Shown: positions 1 through 10,430 of the stretch, piece by piece
Layout of the letters: every line of letters begins with the position of its first letter
Position numbering within the stretch: the first letter of the stretch is position 1
Assembly: GCA_027924645.1 (NCBI GenBank)
Contig: BSBN01001343.1
Coordinates: forward strand, 1,674,001-1,738,000
DNA: 64,000 nt
Reading direction: 5' to 3'
DNA from: Cunninghamia lanceolata
Lineage: Eukaryota; Streptophyta; Pinopsida; Cupressales; Cupressaceae
Program-made: the position numbers and the translations under genes
Notes under the pieces: model-generated
Databases searched by the model: none
Told to the model about the DNA's origin: nothing
The model's input: only the letters and a program-made list of their open reading frames with translations

Positions 1-369
1 GGTGCTCATGAGGCCTAGTAACCAGGACCTCAAACTACTAGCAGGCACTCTCCACTTCTTTACAGATTCTCTAATTGACATATGTTTATCCTTGACATCA
101 ACCATAGCACTTTGGATGTCATTGTTTGTCCATATACTTCTGTTCAACCTTGAAAAACTTGTTTCCACAGCAGTAGTTTGAAGGCAATCTGTATTGGTTT
201 TTGAATCCTCTATATGTGCGGAGGGAAATATACATTCCACTGCAACATGATCTAGTTCTGTGATATGTGTATCTGCATCCCCCAACACCACATTAGGAAA
301 CTTGTACCCCCCAAGTTTTCTGACAGTCCTCCTTCTAGAAGTTCTCCTCCCCTTTTTACCTCGAGCCAT
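1..369 (-). CDS. psq-type helix-turn-helix protein, N-terminal part (runs off window)
   Basis: This minus-strand frame is open from an ATG at 369 to the window edge (123 codons, no stop). The N-terminus is strongly basic (MARGKKGRRTSRRR), like a nuclear localisation signal. Residues about 79-120 match the Pipsqueak/CENP-B-type DNA-binding fold: an initial WT, a run of about 40 residues with MSIRES, and VPASSLRSWLLG at the recognition helix, where the family usually has VPrsTLr-r-l-G. That fold occurs in pogo/Tigger-like transposases and some transcription factors. Upstream of the ATG the coding strand reads tttgcatttcttgcag, a good 3' splice site, so a 5'-UTR intron is possible. A domesticated or degraded transposase N-terminus is the likeliest reading. 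The DDE domain, if any, lies outside the window. Confidence 0.55.
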   Translation of the reverse strand, partial: MARGKKGRRTSRRRTVRKLGGYKFPNVVLGDADTHITELDHVAVECIFPSAHIEDSKTNTDCLQTTAVETSFSRLNRSIWTNNDIQSAMVDVKDKHMSIRESVKKWRVPASSLRSWLLGLMST

Positions 370-409
370 AATTATCTATACACCTGCAAGAAATGCAAAC
401 ATCATCAAT

Positions 410-1254
410 ACCAGAAGTGATTTGTAGAAAAAATGGCATCCTTAGTGCAATGGCTGAAAATAGATTGAGGCATCATTATTGCAGTGGCATGGATGACTAT
501 AAGCATCACATGTTTCATTTTGTAGTGTTTCATTGTGTTGTTCCATTTTAGACTATGTTATCACCTCAATCTGATTTCATCATTATGTACATATATGTAT
601 AGATATACACATGTATATAGATATGTAGATATGTATAGAAATGTGTATAGATATATAGATATGTATATAGATATGTATACATATATGTAGATATGTATAC
701 ATATGTATACAGATATGTATAGATATACACGTGTATACAGATATGTATATAGATATACATTTGTCTATCTATATACATGTGTATTAGACAAATATACATA
801 TGTGTATAGATATACATATGTATATATATAGACACATATAAATGAGACATTGACAGACCTGATTTAATCTATTGAATGATTTAACAGACAACATGCATGG
901 TAACATGTTTGCTTAGGCGCAGACAAGAAACAACATTAAATCCATTCAATGTTCATTCGAGTCTGAATACATATTCCACTTTCCATCGAAAAGTTAATCA
1001 TTTTACCAGTTTCTTTCCCTGTTTTCAACGGTGAGATGGAAAGTATTTCTAGAAATGTAAATAGATATGTATACAGATATACAGATATGTATACATATGT
1101 ATAATTAGTACCAGAATTAATTTGTAGAAAAAATGGCATCCTTAGTGCAATGACTAAAAATAGATTGAGGCATCATTATTACTGTGGCATGGATGACAAA
1201 CATAATGTGTTCCATCTTGTAATGTTCCATTGTGTTGTTTCATTTTAGACTTGT
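410..1254. repeat. Direct duplication, unit 700 bp
   Basis: About 150 bp at 410-562 (ccagaagtga...) recurs at 1110-1254 with scattered substitutions, offset by exactly 700 bp. The spacer holds AT-rich microsatellite-like DNA. A shorter shared piece (atgatttaatc..attgaatga) appears near 860, 1320 and 1770, so the region grew by repeated local duplication. No gene seen. Confidence 0.7.
580..850. repeat. AT-rich compound microsatellite (atatgtatagat type)
   Basis: The stretch is dominated by degenerate copies of atatgtatagatatacat and related 10-20 bp units. Similar short tracts recur at 1480-1585, 2240-2320 and 2535-2625. Open frames here only spell Tyr/Ile/Val/His strings and are not genes. 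Confidence 0.85.
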
Positions 1255-1862
1255 TATCAATGGTTGAGGGTTTCAGCATTAAGTGTTTCCAATATATAAT
1301 CACTAAAGTAACAGACATGATTTAATCCATTCAATGAAGTTTACCATGCAGCAAACAACTGGAAAAGATGTAAAATTCAGCAAACAAATTGGACTAATCA
1401 TTCAAACATGTATATCTAGAATTGTAAAATGTTGAAATGTTAAGTACTAGCTTGAAATGTTTCCACTGTCTACGCTGCATATGTCTATACATATACATAT
1501 GTATATCAATATACATATGTCTATAGATCTACATATGTCTATAGATATACAGATATACTGATATGTATAGATATATCTAGATATATATTCAATCAAAATT
1601 GGGAAAAATCTGACTATAAAATTATTATAGAGACAAAGCTATAGGATTCAAAGAATTCGAAACCCTGATATAATGAAACCCTTAACCGTTAACATTGATA
1701 TGATAAAACTCTTAATCATTGGCAATGAACCTTCAAAAATATATACCCTTATATATATATATATAACATGATTTAATCTATTGAATGAAGCTACACATTA
1801 GATGCCAAATGCCAACCTGAAATGGTTCTCCTAGAAATAATAGGTAAGAATGGCACTGCAAA

Positions 1863-2240
1863 ATATATACCCTTAAAAATATAGGAACCAATCTATATGT
1901 GTAAAATAAAAACCATCATTATATAATAGTATATTATTCTGTAAAGTGAAAATATCATAGGACAAAGGTTGCGTCAAATAAAATAATGACACCCTTAATC
2001 GTTGACAATGAACCCTCAAAAATATATACCCATTAAAATATACGAACCCATTTGTATGTATAAAAAAAACCCTCATTATATAATAGTCTATTCTTTTGTA
2101 TAGTAAAATTATCACAAGACAAAATAATGAAACCCTAAACTATGGACAATGAACCCTAAAAAAATATATACCCATAAAAATATAAGAACCCATTTGTATG
2201 TATAACAAAAAACTCTCATTATATAACAATATAGTCTTTA
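1863..2240. repeat. Tandem repeat, about 142-160 bp units
   Basis: The phrase atatatacccntnaaaatata followed by gaacccatttgtatgt and ctcattatataa begins at 1863, 2023 and 2165. This gives units of 160 and 142 bp, with partial copies upstream near 1735. Copies are diverged. No coding capacity is visible. Confidence 0.7.
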
Positions 2241-2261
2241 GTAAAGATATGTATACAGATA

Positions 2262-3105
2262 TACATATGTTTATAGATATACATATCTATATAGATAGAC
2301 ATATATATATATATACATATATATATACAGTACATTAATAATCTAATCTAAATATATGTAGAAGCTTTTTATATAAACCCTGGATAGATTATATAAAATG
2401 AAACCCTCAATATATTATATTACAACGTAGGAAAACAATTGTAAATATTTAATGTAACAATAATTAATAAATAATATTCAGACAAAACTCAGAAGAATCA
2501 AACTCTCATTATATAACAGCATAGTATTCACTATATATATATGTATAAAGATATACATATGTCTATTTATATACATATGTCTATAGATATACCTATCTAT
2601 ATAGATAGACATGTATATATATACAGTACATTAGCAAGCTAATCTGAATATATGTAGAAGCTTTTATTTTTTATTTTTTGTTTTTTTTTAAATGCGCCTG
2701 GTAAACTTTTTAATGTGACCGGCGACGCTGGTGCGACACACCCTCCGGCTCCACGCAAATGCTTTTGCCCGGAGCAATGAACCGGTGAGGCCATAACTGG
2801 GGGACCTCATCCCCTAGGAAGAACACTTCAAACCCACGAGCTCATTGGCCCAGCGAAGGTGTAAAGCCTTGCGAGCTCGTTGGCCTAGCGGGGGTTTGAA
2901 CTCTAGTGGCCGCCACTACATCCTGAGCAACTTAACCACTGAACCATGCCATCATCGGCATATGTAGAAGCTCTTATATAAACCTTGGATAGATTATATA
3001 AAATGAAACCATGAATATATTATATTACAACATAGGAAAACAATTGTAAATATTTAATGTAACAATAATTAATAAATACTATTCAGACAAAACTAGGAAG
3101 AATCT
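2262..3105. repeat. About 290-bp tandem duplication, second copy split by a SINE
   Basis: Copy one (2262-2500) and copy two (about 2552-2665 plus 2976-3105) share acagtacattaa, atatgtagaagct and the following tatataaaccctgg segment. Copy two is interrupted at agctttt by the insertion at 2666-2959, so copy one gives the uninterrupted empty-site sequence. Confidence 0.75.
2666..2959 (-). mobile_element. tRNA-derived SINE with poly(A) tail and target duplication
   Basis: A 294-bp GC-rich block sits inside AT-rich tandem repeats. On the minus strand it starts at a tRNA-like head with an A box (TGGTTCAGTGG, plus coordinates 2936-2946) and a B box (GTTCAAACC, 2893-2901), 30-odd bases apart as in RNA polymerase III promoters. 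It ends in an A-rich tail (T-run on plus, 2666-2691). Flanks carry a 16-bp target duplication, atatgtagaagctttt at 2650-2665 and the same with one mismatch at 2960-2975. The neighbouring repeat copy at 2357 shows the empty site. The element has no coding capacity and would depend on LINE enzymes to move. I cannot name the SINE family. Confidence 0.85.
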
Positions 3106-5420
3106 GACTGTAAAATTATTAATGAGACAAAGCTGTAGGATTCAAAACATTTGAAACCCTCATATAATGAAACCCTATTGACAAATACATTTACTTCATA
3201 TTAACATATAGTAATAGATACATTTACTTCATATAAGAAGGTGAAGTACCAACCTAAACCTGAATGTGGAAGTCTACAAAATTCCTTTTGGCAGTAGACA
3301 AGGTTTGCAGCACTCCTTCAGGAAATTTATGCTTAAAACAATCTCTAATGTTTGTCTTATAATGGGTTGATATTAGAAAAATATATGCATTGAATTTGGT
3401 TGGTGAGTTTGAATTTGAATAAGTGCATAGAAGCTATTGTATTCAATGTTAAGATACGCAGAATTGAACTCAGTTGTTGAGATTTGAATTTGATTAAATG
3501 CATATAAGATATTGTATTTGATTGATGTGATTTACAAATCTCACTTTTTTATTTAAACTGGTTTAATTTTAATTTTTTATTAAATAATTGTCTAGATGGG
3601 GAGCCTGATACCATTATGTGTTTATACAGGTGCAAGTGAATGTGATAGCAAGTATGGGAGAATGTGACAGCAAGTTGGGGGATGTGATAGCAAGTATGGG
3701 AGAATGTGTGATTAACAGCCCTTTGGGATTGGGGTGTTGTGTGTTTATGGTAGCTCAGGTATCAATAGCTATGCACAAAAGTATGTGAATGTGACCAGTT
3801 TGACTTTATTTAATGTCCAAATGGGTGGTTTTTTATAAACATGACCTATTGTAATAAAAACAATAAAGTGTATGTTTAAATTGGAAGTTCTCATATTTGC
3901 ATCAAGTTGGCTTGAAAATGCAAGTGGAAGAGCATGTGTGTTAGTTTTTTGCAATGGTAAACTACACATGGAGTTGTGAACATGTATTGGTGCATATGTG
4001 GTAATTTACTAGGTATTCTTTTTATATGTAATGGTTTGTTTTAAAAAATTTATTAGGGGGTAGGGTGCACAAAAACATAGCGGTTATTGGGGCATGGGTG
4101 GCTACTGGCCCCTCTCCCTTAGGGAGAATGTATCCCTTAGATTTACTTGTCTTTCCTGTGTATGAAATGTCTTATCTATAAAGAAGATAAAGGAATTAAA
4201 ACAACTTAGCATGGAATGGCAATAATGGCTTTCTCAGTGAGTTCCTTTCTTGCATAAAGCCAAACAAATTTGGTGTAAAGTGGCACCCACAAGGAATGAA
4301 ATTGCGTGCACTAACTTTAAGTACAATAGAAAGTAGACAATGAGTTAACACAAGGATAGAATATTTCTATTGTTTATATAATGAATTGTAAAGTTTCTGT
4401 AGTTAATGGATTGGGGCATGCTAGTCAATTCAATTTTCCCATCATCTTTCTATTAGCCAACTTTTAAGCGGCTTAAACATCTCTACAAGATGGTCTAGAT
4501 TCATTAAATTAGGCACTTATGTATTTTGGATTGAGTACTAGTGAGCCACTTTAGACTAATTTTTTGGGAAAAATTAGATTATATAGATATCAATAATGTT
4601 GTTATTATATTAAGTGGATTATAATATGATGAGTAAGTATATATCTCAATCAGATATTGTCTTTTAGTTAATGGGTAACAAGTAGAGGGAGCCAATCTGT
4701 CAAAGACACCTATGGGTTGGATTTGGACCAATCATACCTCTGGAGATTTATACATTGGTAGATGACATAATCAGGGATCATACCATATTCCTTACTAGTT
4801 AACCTACAACCTTGAACAATAAGACTTGATTTTTCTTTGCAAGTGAAAATAAATAAAATCACTATTTCTTTTTTAAAAATAGGTTTAATAAAGATATCAC
4901 AACCCACTTTCATTGGGTTGTGAAGTGTAATGCCCCAAGATTTCACTCAAGATATTAATGGATAAAAACTAACCAAACATGTTTTTTGTGAAATAAAAGT
5001 GGTAATAAGAAACCACATAACATTCTCACATGTGTCATAACTAATCAATGATGACACTCTTGACATGCACATTAATCCATAAAGTAAAGTGACACAAGTA
5101 GGAGAATTATTAGTACCATGGGACAAGAGACCATGGTTGACATAGAAAATGAGGCATGGAGGAGAGATAGAATCTCTAAGATTACTAGAAAATCTCACAT
5201 CTCTACTAAACCACCCCCCAGATTCCACAAAGTTATGACAAGCAAAAAGGACAAAACTATCAATTTCAAGTTTCTGAAGGAAATTGTAAATGTGTTGGGT
5301 TTTGAACTTAAGTTGTAACTTTCAACTTGCATACTAGCTCAAGTTTGAGTTTTAGGTTGAAGCTGTAAAGTACACCCCTCATGGACCTGAAGTTCCATTG
5401 GCTTAGTACATAATGAAAAT
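3106..5420. other. Intergenic, no gene recognised
   Basis: AT-rich sequence with small local duplications: about 77 bp repeated at 3397 and 3474, and a short repeat of gtgatagcaagtatgggag near 3640-3710. A minus-strand tggtatcaggctcc near 3604-3617 resembles an initiator-Met primer-binding site, but no LTR could be delimited next to it. The short open frames have no recognisable domain. Confidence 0.5.
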
Positions 5421-5669
5421 TGTTAGAGTAGGCTTATGTTTTTACTTAGTCTAATATTATGTTTTTCTGTTGAAGTAGTTGGGGTTAGTTGTTCCCGTAC
5501 CTCATTTTGACCCGGCTATTTATATATGGGTTTGTACATTGTAATATATCTCATGCCCAATGTATATTCTTCACTCTTGGTGAAATAGCTTCTTCTATGT
5601 GTTGCTTCTCTCATTCATGAAGGGTTTTTCTCTTGGTTTACAGATGCTCATAGATGCTTTGCTCTAACA
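5421..5669 (+). repeat. 5' LTR of the 5.0-kb copia element
   Basis: Begins TGTTAGAG and ends CTCTAACA (8-bp terminal inverted repeat). It is followed directly by tggtatcagagc at 5670-5681, the usual primer-binding site complementary to initiator tRNA-Met. A TATA-like tatttatatatgg lies near 5517-5530. Confidence 0.93.
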
Positions 5670-6835
5670 TGGTATCAGAGCCCATCTTCTACAACTATCT
5701 TCCATGCTGAGAGTTTTCATTGAATTCTAAGATCATTTATTTGGCGAAGTTTTTTTATCTGATTTTTTTGTGGGCTACATGTTTGTAGTGAGGATTTTTG
5801 GAGGCCAGTTTTGAAGCACTAGCATTATTGTTTTCATTTCTAGCAGGGTGAATCCTTTGAAGCCAAGTTGGTGGTCATTTTTATGCCTTCATGGAGGGAT
5901 GGCTTGGAAAGAGGTGGTACAGGCCATAAGGCCAAACTCTAAAGCCCAGCGGTGATGCCAAAGGGGAAAGAGCCCTATTGAAAGGCTCAATCTATAAGAA
6001 AGTGTGTGTAGAAGGAGGTCGTGTCTCACATTCTACATCCCTCCAATGTGGATACTGCACACAAGGTGCATGACCTACAAATCTACAGATACCTTTTTTA
6101 ACTGTGAGCAAAAATATATATTTTACTTTAGACTATATAGTTGTAGTGGAAATATTTGAAGATCAAACTTTAGCAGTTATAAAGTTTGCAATGAAATATT
6201 TGTTAGGGTTTCTTCATCAGAGTGCAATGGTTGGAGGTGGGCCTATATGTCTGTTTGGTTAAACATTTCACAAGGATATTTATCCCACATTGGAGGTGCA
6301 GAGTTATGTTTGGCTATTTATATAGCCATTCTATCCCCTCATCTACTGTGAGCAAGACTCATGTTGTTTTGAGCATTCACTCACGCGTGGAAACTTAGTG
6401 ATTTGCATGATTGGTGCTAGTTGACTTGTGCGGATCAGACCTTAGTGCTTAGTGGCTTGTGACATGGCTCAAGAGGATCTCTTTTTTTTCCTTCTTCATA
6501 TTTTGTGGTCATATAGAGTGACCAGGAGCTTCTATGGATTCTGGAGGAGCCTAAAATAGGTATTTTTTTCAAACTTGCACAACTTTTACAAACGAAGTCT
6601 GTTTTCAACAAATAAGATATTGTCGGAAAGCTACTTCAATGAACTTCATTGTGATTGAGGTATTTCTAAAAAATTTGCCAGATTTGACAAATTCAGTAGC
6701 TTGAAGTTGCAAGTTGTTTCACTTACTTCTGTTAGAGTTACTTGGCAAATTTGGTGTTGGGAATTGCAAATTCAGTTTTCATTCATTCTAGGGGGTGTAT
6801 ATTGTAATTTGGTCCTTTGTGTTCCTTTGTTTATC

Positions 6836-7700
6836 ATGTCAGACCCAAGGATTGAATTGCTCACTCCACACAACTATCACACATGGAAGCTCAAAATATC
6901 ACATTGTTGCAATCTAGGGGTCTTTGGCAAATGTTATATGCTAATCAACCTGAGTTCACTAAACCATTTGAGAAATTTGTTCATAAAAATAAAATGGATG
7001 AGGCTAGAGGCTCATAGGTCTCCATGTGTCTGATAATTTGTTGTTTCACATTGCGGAGTGTAAGACACCTAAATAAGTGTGGGATAAGCTTGTCGAGCTG
7101 TATGGTAAAGTCAATCAGTTTAAGATCTTGCAACTTGAAGCCGATCTCACCTCTCTCTCTAGATGCCTTCCCCACTATTCAAGATTTCCTTTCCCAATTC
7201 AAGTTGATTTTTTCATAATTGAAAGGATGTGGTCTTGCCAAAGATGATAAGGAGTGTATTTTCTTAATCTTGTCTAAGCTAAGAGGTCCTTTTCAAGTGT
7301 TTGCCTCTACCTTCTATTCTCTGATGGATGGTATGGGAGAAGACCATAAGATGCCTTCATTTGAGGTATTTTATGATTGATTGACTAGGGAGAAAGCCAA
7401 GTTGATTCAGATGGATGCTCTTCCTAAGAGTCATGCTTTGATGGCTCAATCTTCCAAGGAGAAGGGTAAGAACAAGAAGAAGCCCAAATAGATTCATCTA
7501 TAGGTGGCGAGTCTCCCTCCAAACCTAAGGCAAAGAATGATCAGAAGACTAATCCTCCATCTCCTTCTCCTTCTAATTCTAGGGAATCATCCTCTAAGTC
7601 TAAGAAGAAGAAGGAGAATTGTTCCTTCTGTGGAAATTCAGGGCTTAATGATGCACATTGTATTAAGAGGTTAGTAGCATTGGAGGAAGCATAATAAATT
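6836..7700 (+). pseudogene. Copia gag (broken)
   Basis: The frame starts MSDPRIELLTPHNYHTWK, a typical N-terminus of the copia capsid (UBN2-like) domain, and continues in shifted frames to about 7250. The nucleocapsid zinc knuckle is at 7620-7661: CSFCGNSG..AHC, where the family has CX2CX4HX4C. Here the His is a Leu, so zinc binding would be lost. Several in-frame TAG and TGA codons and at least one frameshift interrupt the reading frame. It would have formed the particle shell of the element. Confidence 0.8.
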
Positions 7701-7703
7701 TCC

Positions 7704-9052
7704 ATGCCTAAGCCTTCTTCCTTGGGAAAAGGGCAAGCTCTCATAGCAAGGGCTTCATCCCCTACCAGTAACAGTTGGATTCTTGATTCCAGTGCTTCAC
7801 ATCATATGACTCATGCTAAGGATCTTCTTGATTCTATTTCCTCTTGTAGTACTTCTCATATTGCAGTTGGGAACTCTTCACTGATTTTGGTTGTAGTTAA
7901 AATGTAGGATGGTTGCATTGATGATGTTCTTTTTGTTCCTAATATTTCATAGAATCTACTTTCTATCTATTAGATTTGTCATCATGGTGATGGGAAGCAA
8001 TTGAGTTTTCTCCCACTAATGTGACTACTCGAGAGTTGCAGGATCCTGAGAAGGTTGTTGCTATAAGGACAGTTGATGATGTAGCCCATTTTTATAGGTT
8101 TGATGGATTTGAGTCTTCATTAGGATCATCCCTTATTGCTCATGCAGATTTTGTGAGCAAGCTTTAGCATGAACGGTTTAAGCACCTAAATTACAGATAT
8201 CTTCAACAGATGAGCACACAGAATTTGGTGATTATCTTGCCTAAGATCTCTTGTTCTGATGGAGTTTCTCAAGGTTGTGTTTTTGGCAAACATCATAGGG
8301 ATCCTTTTCCAAAGGGTATGGCCACATGTTCTTCAACACTCCTTGAGTTGGTGCATAGTGATCTTATGTCATTCCCAACTCCTTCATTTTCAGGGGCTAA
8401 GTATGTGCTCACCTTTATTGATGACTTCTCTTGGTGCACATGGGTGTACTTGATGAAGTAGAAGGATGAAGTTCTTTGATTTTTCATGAAATTTCTTACA
8501 TTTGTGGAGAAGCAGTCAGGGCATTCCATTCAAAAGATTCACACAAATAATAGGAGAGAATATGTCAATCAGACATTTTAGGATTTTTATCATGCTTGAG
8601 GAATTCTTCATCAGCACACAGTGCCATACACTCCTCAACAGAATGGTGTGGCCAAGTGAAAGAATAGAACCTTATGGGAGATGGCCAATTGTATGCTTTA
8701 GTCTCGATCCATGGATCCAACATTTTGGGTAGAGGCTATCAATTGCGCCAACTACATTCAAAACCGTATGCCTCATAAGGCAGTGCAGAATATGCCTCCC
8801 AAGGAGGCTTGGTCTCATGTCAAGACCAAGGTGTCCTTTTTAAGAGTATTTGGTAGTCATGCATGGATATTCATTCCAGATGGTAGGCGTAAAGCAATGG
8901 AGAAGAAAAGTCAGTGGTTCAATTTTCTTGGCTATTGTGAGGATGTGAAGGGTTATCAGTTGTTTGATCCTATCACTCAAGAGGTACATTTTCATCATGA
9001 TGTTCATTTTGATGAGTCTTTCACTCTAAAAGATTATCCATCTTAGGCCCCT
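7704..9052 (+). pseudogene. Copia protease and integrase (broken)
   Basis: The protease motif at about 7771-7810 reads WILDSSASHHMT, with Ser in place of the Gly of the catalytic D-S/T-G triad. From 8170 the GAG-pre-integrase HERFKHLNY and its zinc-binding C..C motif (GCVFGKHH) appear, followed by the integrase core: HSDLMSFPTPS, TFIDDFSWCTWVY, then after breaks the TPQQNG-like region and FWVEAINCANYIQNRMPHK. The segment ends with FGSHAWIFIPDGRRK and the DVHFDES tail near 9020. Stops at former Gln positions and frame changes around 8460-8700 show it is dead. Confidence 0.85.
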
Positions 9053-10167
9053 TCCTCTCTTCTTCCCACTTCTTCTTCAAATGATGTTTTTCTTCATGTA
9101 GATGATGATGATGATGTTCCTGATGATGGTATTGATATTATTGTTGGCATTTCTCCATCTCCTCCTCCACCTGCATCCATAATACTGTTATGGGCTCATA
9201 CACTTCTTGAGGATAATGGTTCTCTTGCAGGTGATCCCATAGCAACATGCTACACTCATTCTCAAACTTTAGGTATTAGTCTTTTGAGTCATGCAATTTC
9301 TACTGATCCTTAGAAATTTTCAAATGCTTCAGGTGTTCTAGAATGGGAAAGTGCTATGATTGAGGAGTATTCTTCTTTAATGAATAATCCTACTTGGTAC
9401 TTAGTTCCTCTTCCTAAGGGATTTTCTTAGGTTGATCATATTTTCTCAGATCTTGCTTTATTGGATGAGTATTTGACAGGTATTTCATACTTGTTTGTGA
9501 AGCCTCATCTTGTACATTTGGGAGACATACTTGAGGGGATTTCTCTTCTCTTTGATGATAGTTCCAGCATGGTTGTTGATACATTTACATCTTCTTTGGA
9601 GATTAACATTGATGAGTTTTCTCTTTCACTTGATTTGTCACATTTCTTGGTTGTTTTTATCATGATTATGTGGTGGATTATTCAGGCTTGGAGACTCCTA
9701 CTCGATCTTCAGAGATTTCTATTTGGAGACTTCCCTCCCCCTTCCTTCAGTTGGACATGGAGTAGCTTCTACATCATTCAGTGGATTTGTTTCTTCCTAA
9801 TGGGAGTGGTGTTGCTTGTAGGCATTGGATCATTTTTTGTTTCCAGGCATACTTCATCAACATTGGAGCTTCTTCATTATGGGGTGGATATCATGTCTCT
9901 CTCTCTTTCCTTTCTATGGGGAGGTTCTTGATTGTATATGCATGATGTATGTAGTCCTTGGGGGTACTAGTGAGTCCCCCATGCATCATCTAGTTTTATT
10001 TTCTCTGTTTTGGAGAGGACTTTTCTCCCACATGGTTTTTCTCATTTTCTCTAGTTGTGAGAGATTTCATTTCATTGCATTGTAGTTGTACATGGGTACC
10101 TAACATGACCTTGTTGCTGGGACCCATTTTGCACCTCATATTGCATAATAATCTCCCTAAGTTGCAC
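9053..10167 (+). other. Copia linker and RT-boundary stub, then about 0.7 kb of non-RT sequence
   Basis: 9053-9330 is the Ser/Pro/Asp-rich linker normally found between integrase and RT. At 9340-9430 the RT entry segment is recognisable (EWESAMIEEYSSLMNNPTWYLVPLPKG), then the frame jumps to GFS-stop-V and all RT signatures vanish: no YVDD, no LYGLKQ, no RNase H. From 9461 a 156-codon frame rich in Phe, Ser, Leu and Trp runs to 9931 without recognisable homology. The last 200 bases look like a copia 3' untranslated region. A deletion or replacement of RT and RNase H made the copy non-autonomous. Confidence 0.7.
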
Positions 10168-10425
10168 TTAAGGGGGGGTATTAGAGTAGGCTTAAGTTTT
10201 TACTTAGGCTAATATTATTTTGTCATTGAGGTAGTTGGGATTAGTTGTTCCCGTACCTCATTTTTACTTGGCTATTTGTATCTGGGTTTGTACATTGTAA
10301 TATATCTCATGCCCAATGTATATTCTTCACTCCTAGTGAAATAGCTTCTCTTATGTGTCGTTTCTCTCATTCATGAAGGTTTTTTCTCTCAGTTTGCAAA
10401 TGCTCCTGGATGCTTTGCTCTAACA
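10168..10425 (+). repeat. Polypurine tract and 3' LTR of the copia element
   Basis: The polypurine tract is cttaaggggggg (10168-10178). The LTR then starts at 10179 as TATTAGAG, a TG-to-TA change, and ends CTCTAACA at 10425. It aligns throughout with the 5' LTR with many substitutions, so this is an old insertion. Confidence 0.92.
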
Positions 10426-10430
10426 AAAAT

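Larger units (their letters stand above)
5421..10425 (+). mobile_element. Decayed Ty1/copia LTR retrotransposon lacking RT
   Basis: A complete 5005-bp insertion bounded by LTRs of 249 and 247 bp and flanked by a 5-bp target duplication aaaat (5416-5420 and 10426-10430). Order inside: primer-binding site, a long leader of about 1.1 kb, gag, protease, integrase, a stub at the RT boundary, about 0.7 kb of non-RT sequence, then a polypurine tract. Every coding domain carries stops, so this is a dead copy. The gag-PR-INT order before the RT position identifies the Copia superfamily. Confidence 0.93.

Noticed and set aside
566..850. Open frame of Tyr/Ile/His/Thr repeats
   Set aside because: A product of the atatgt microsatellite, with no domain.
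3604..3617. Possible primer-binding site tggtatcaggctcc on the minus strand
   Set aside because: No LTR edge, partner LTR or coding sequence could be attached to it.
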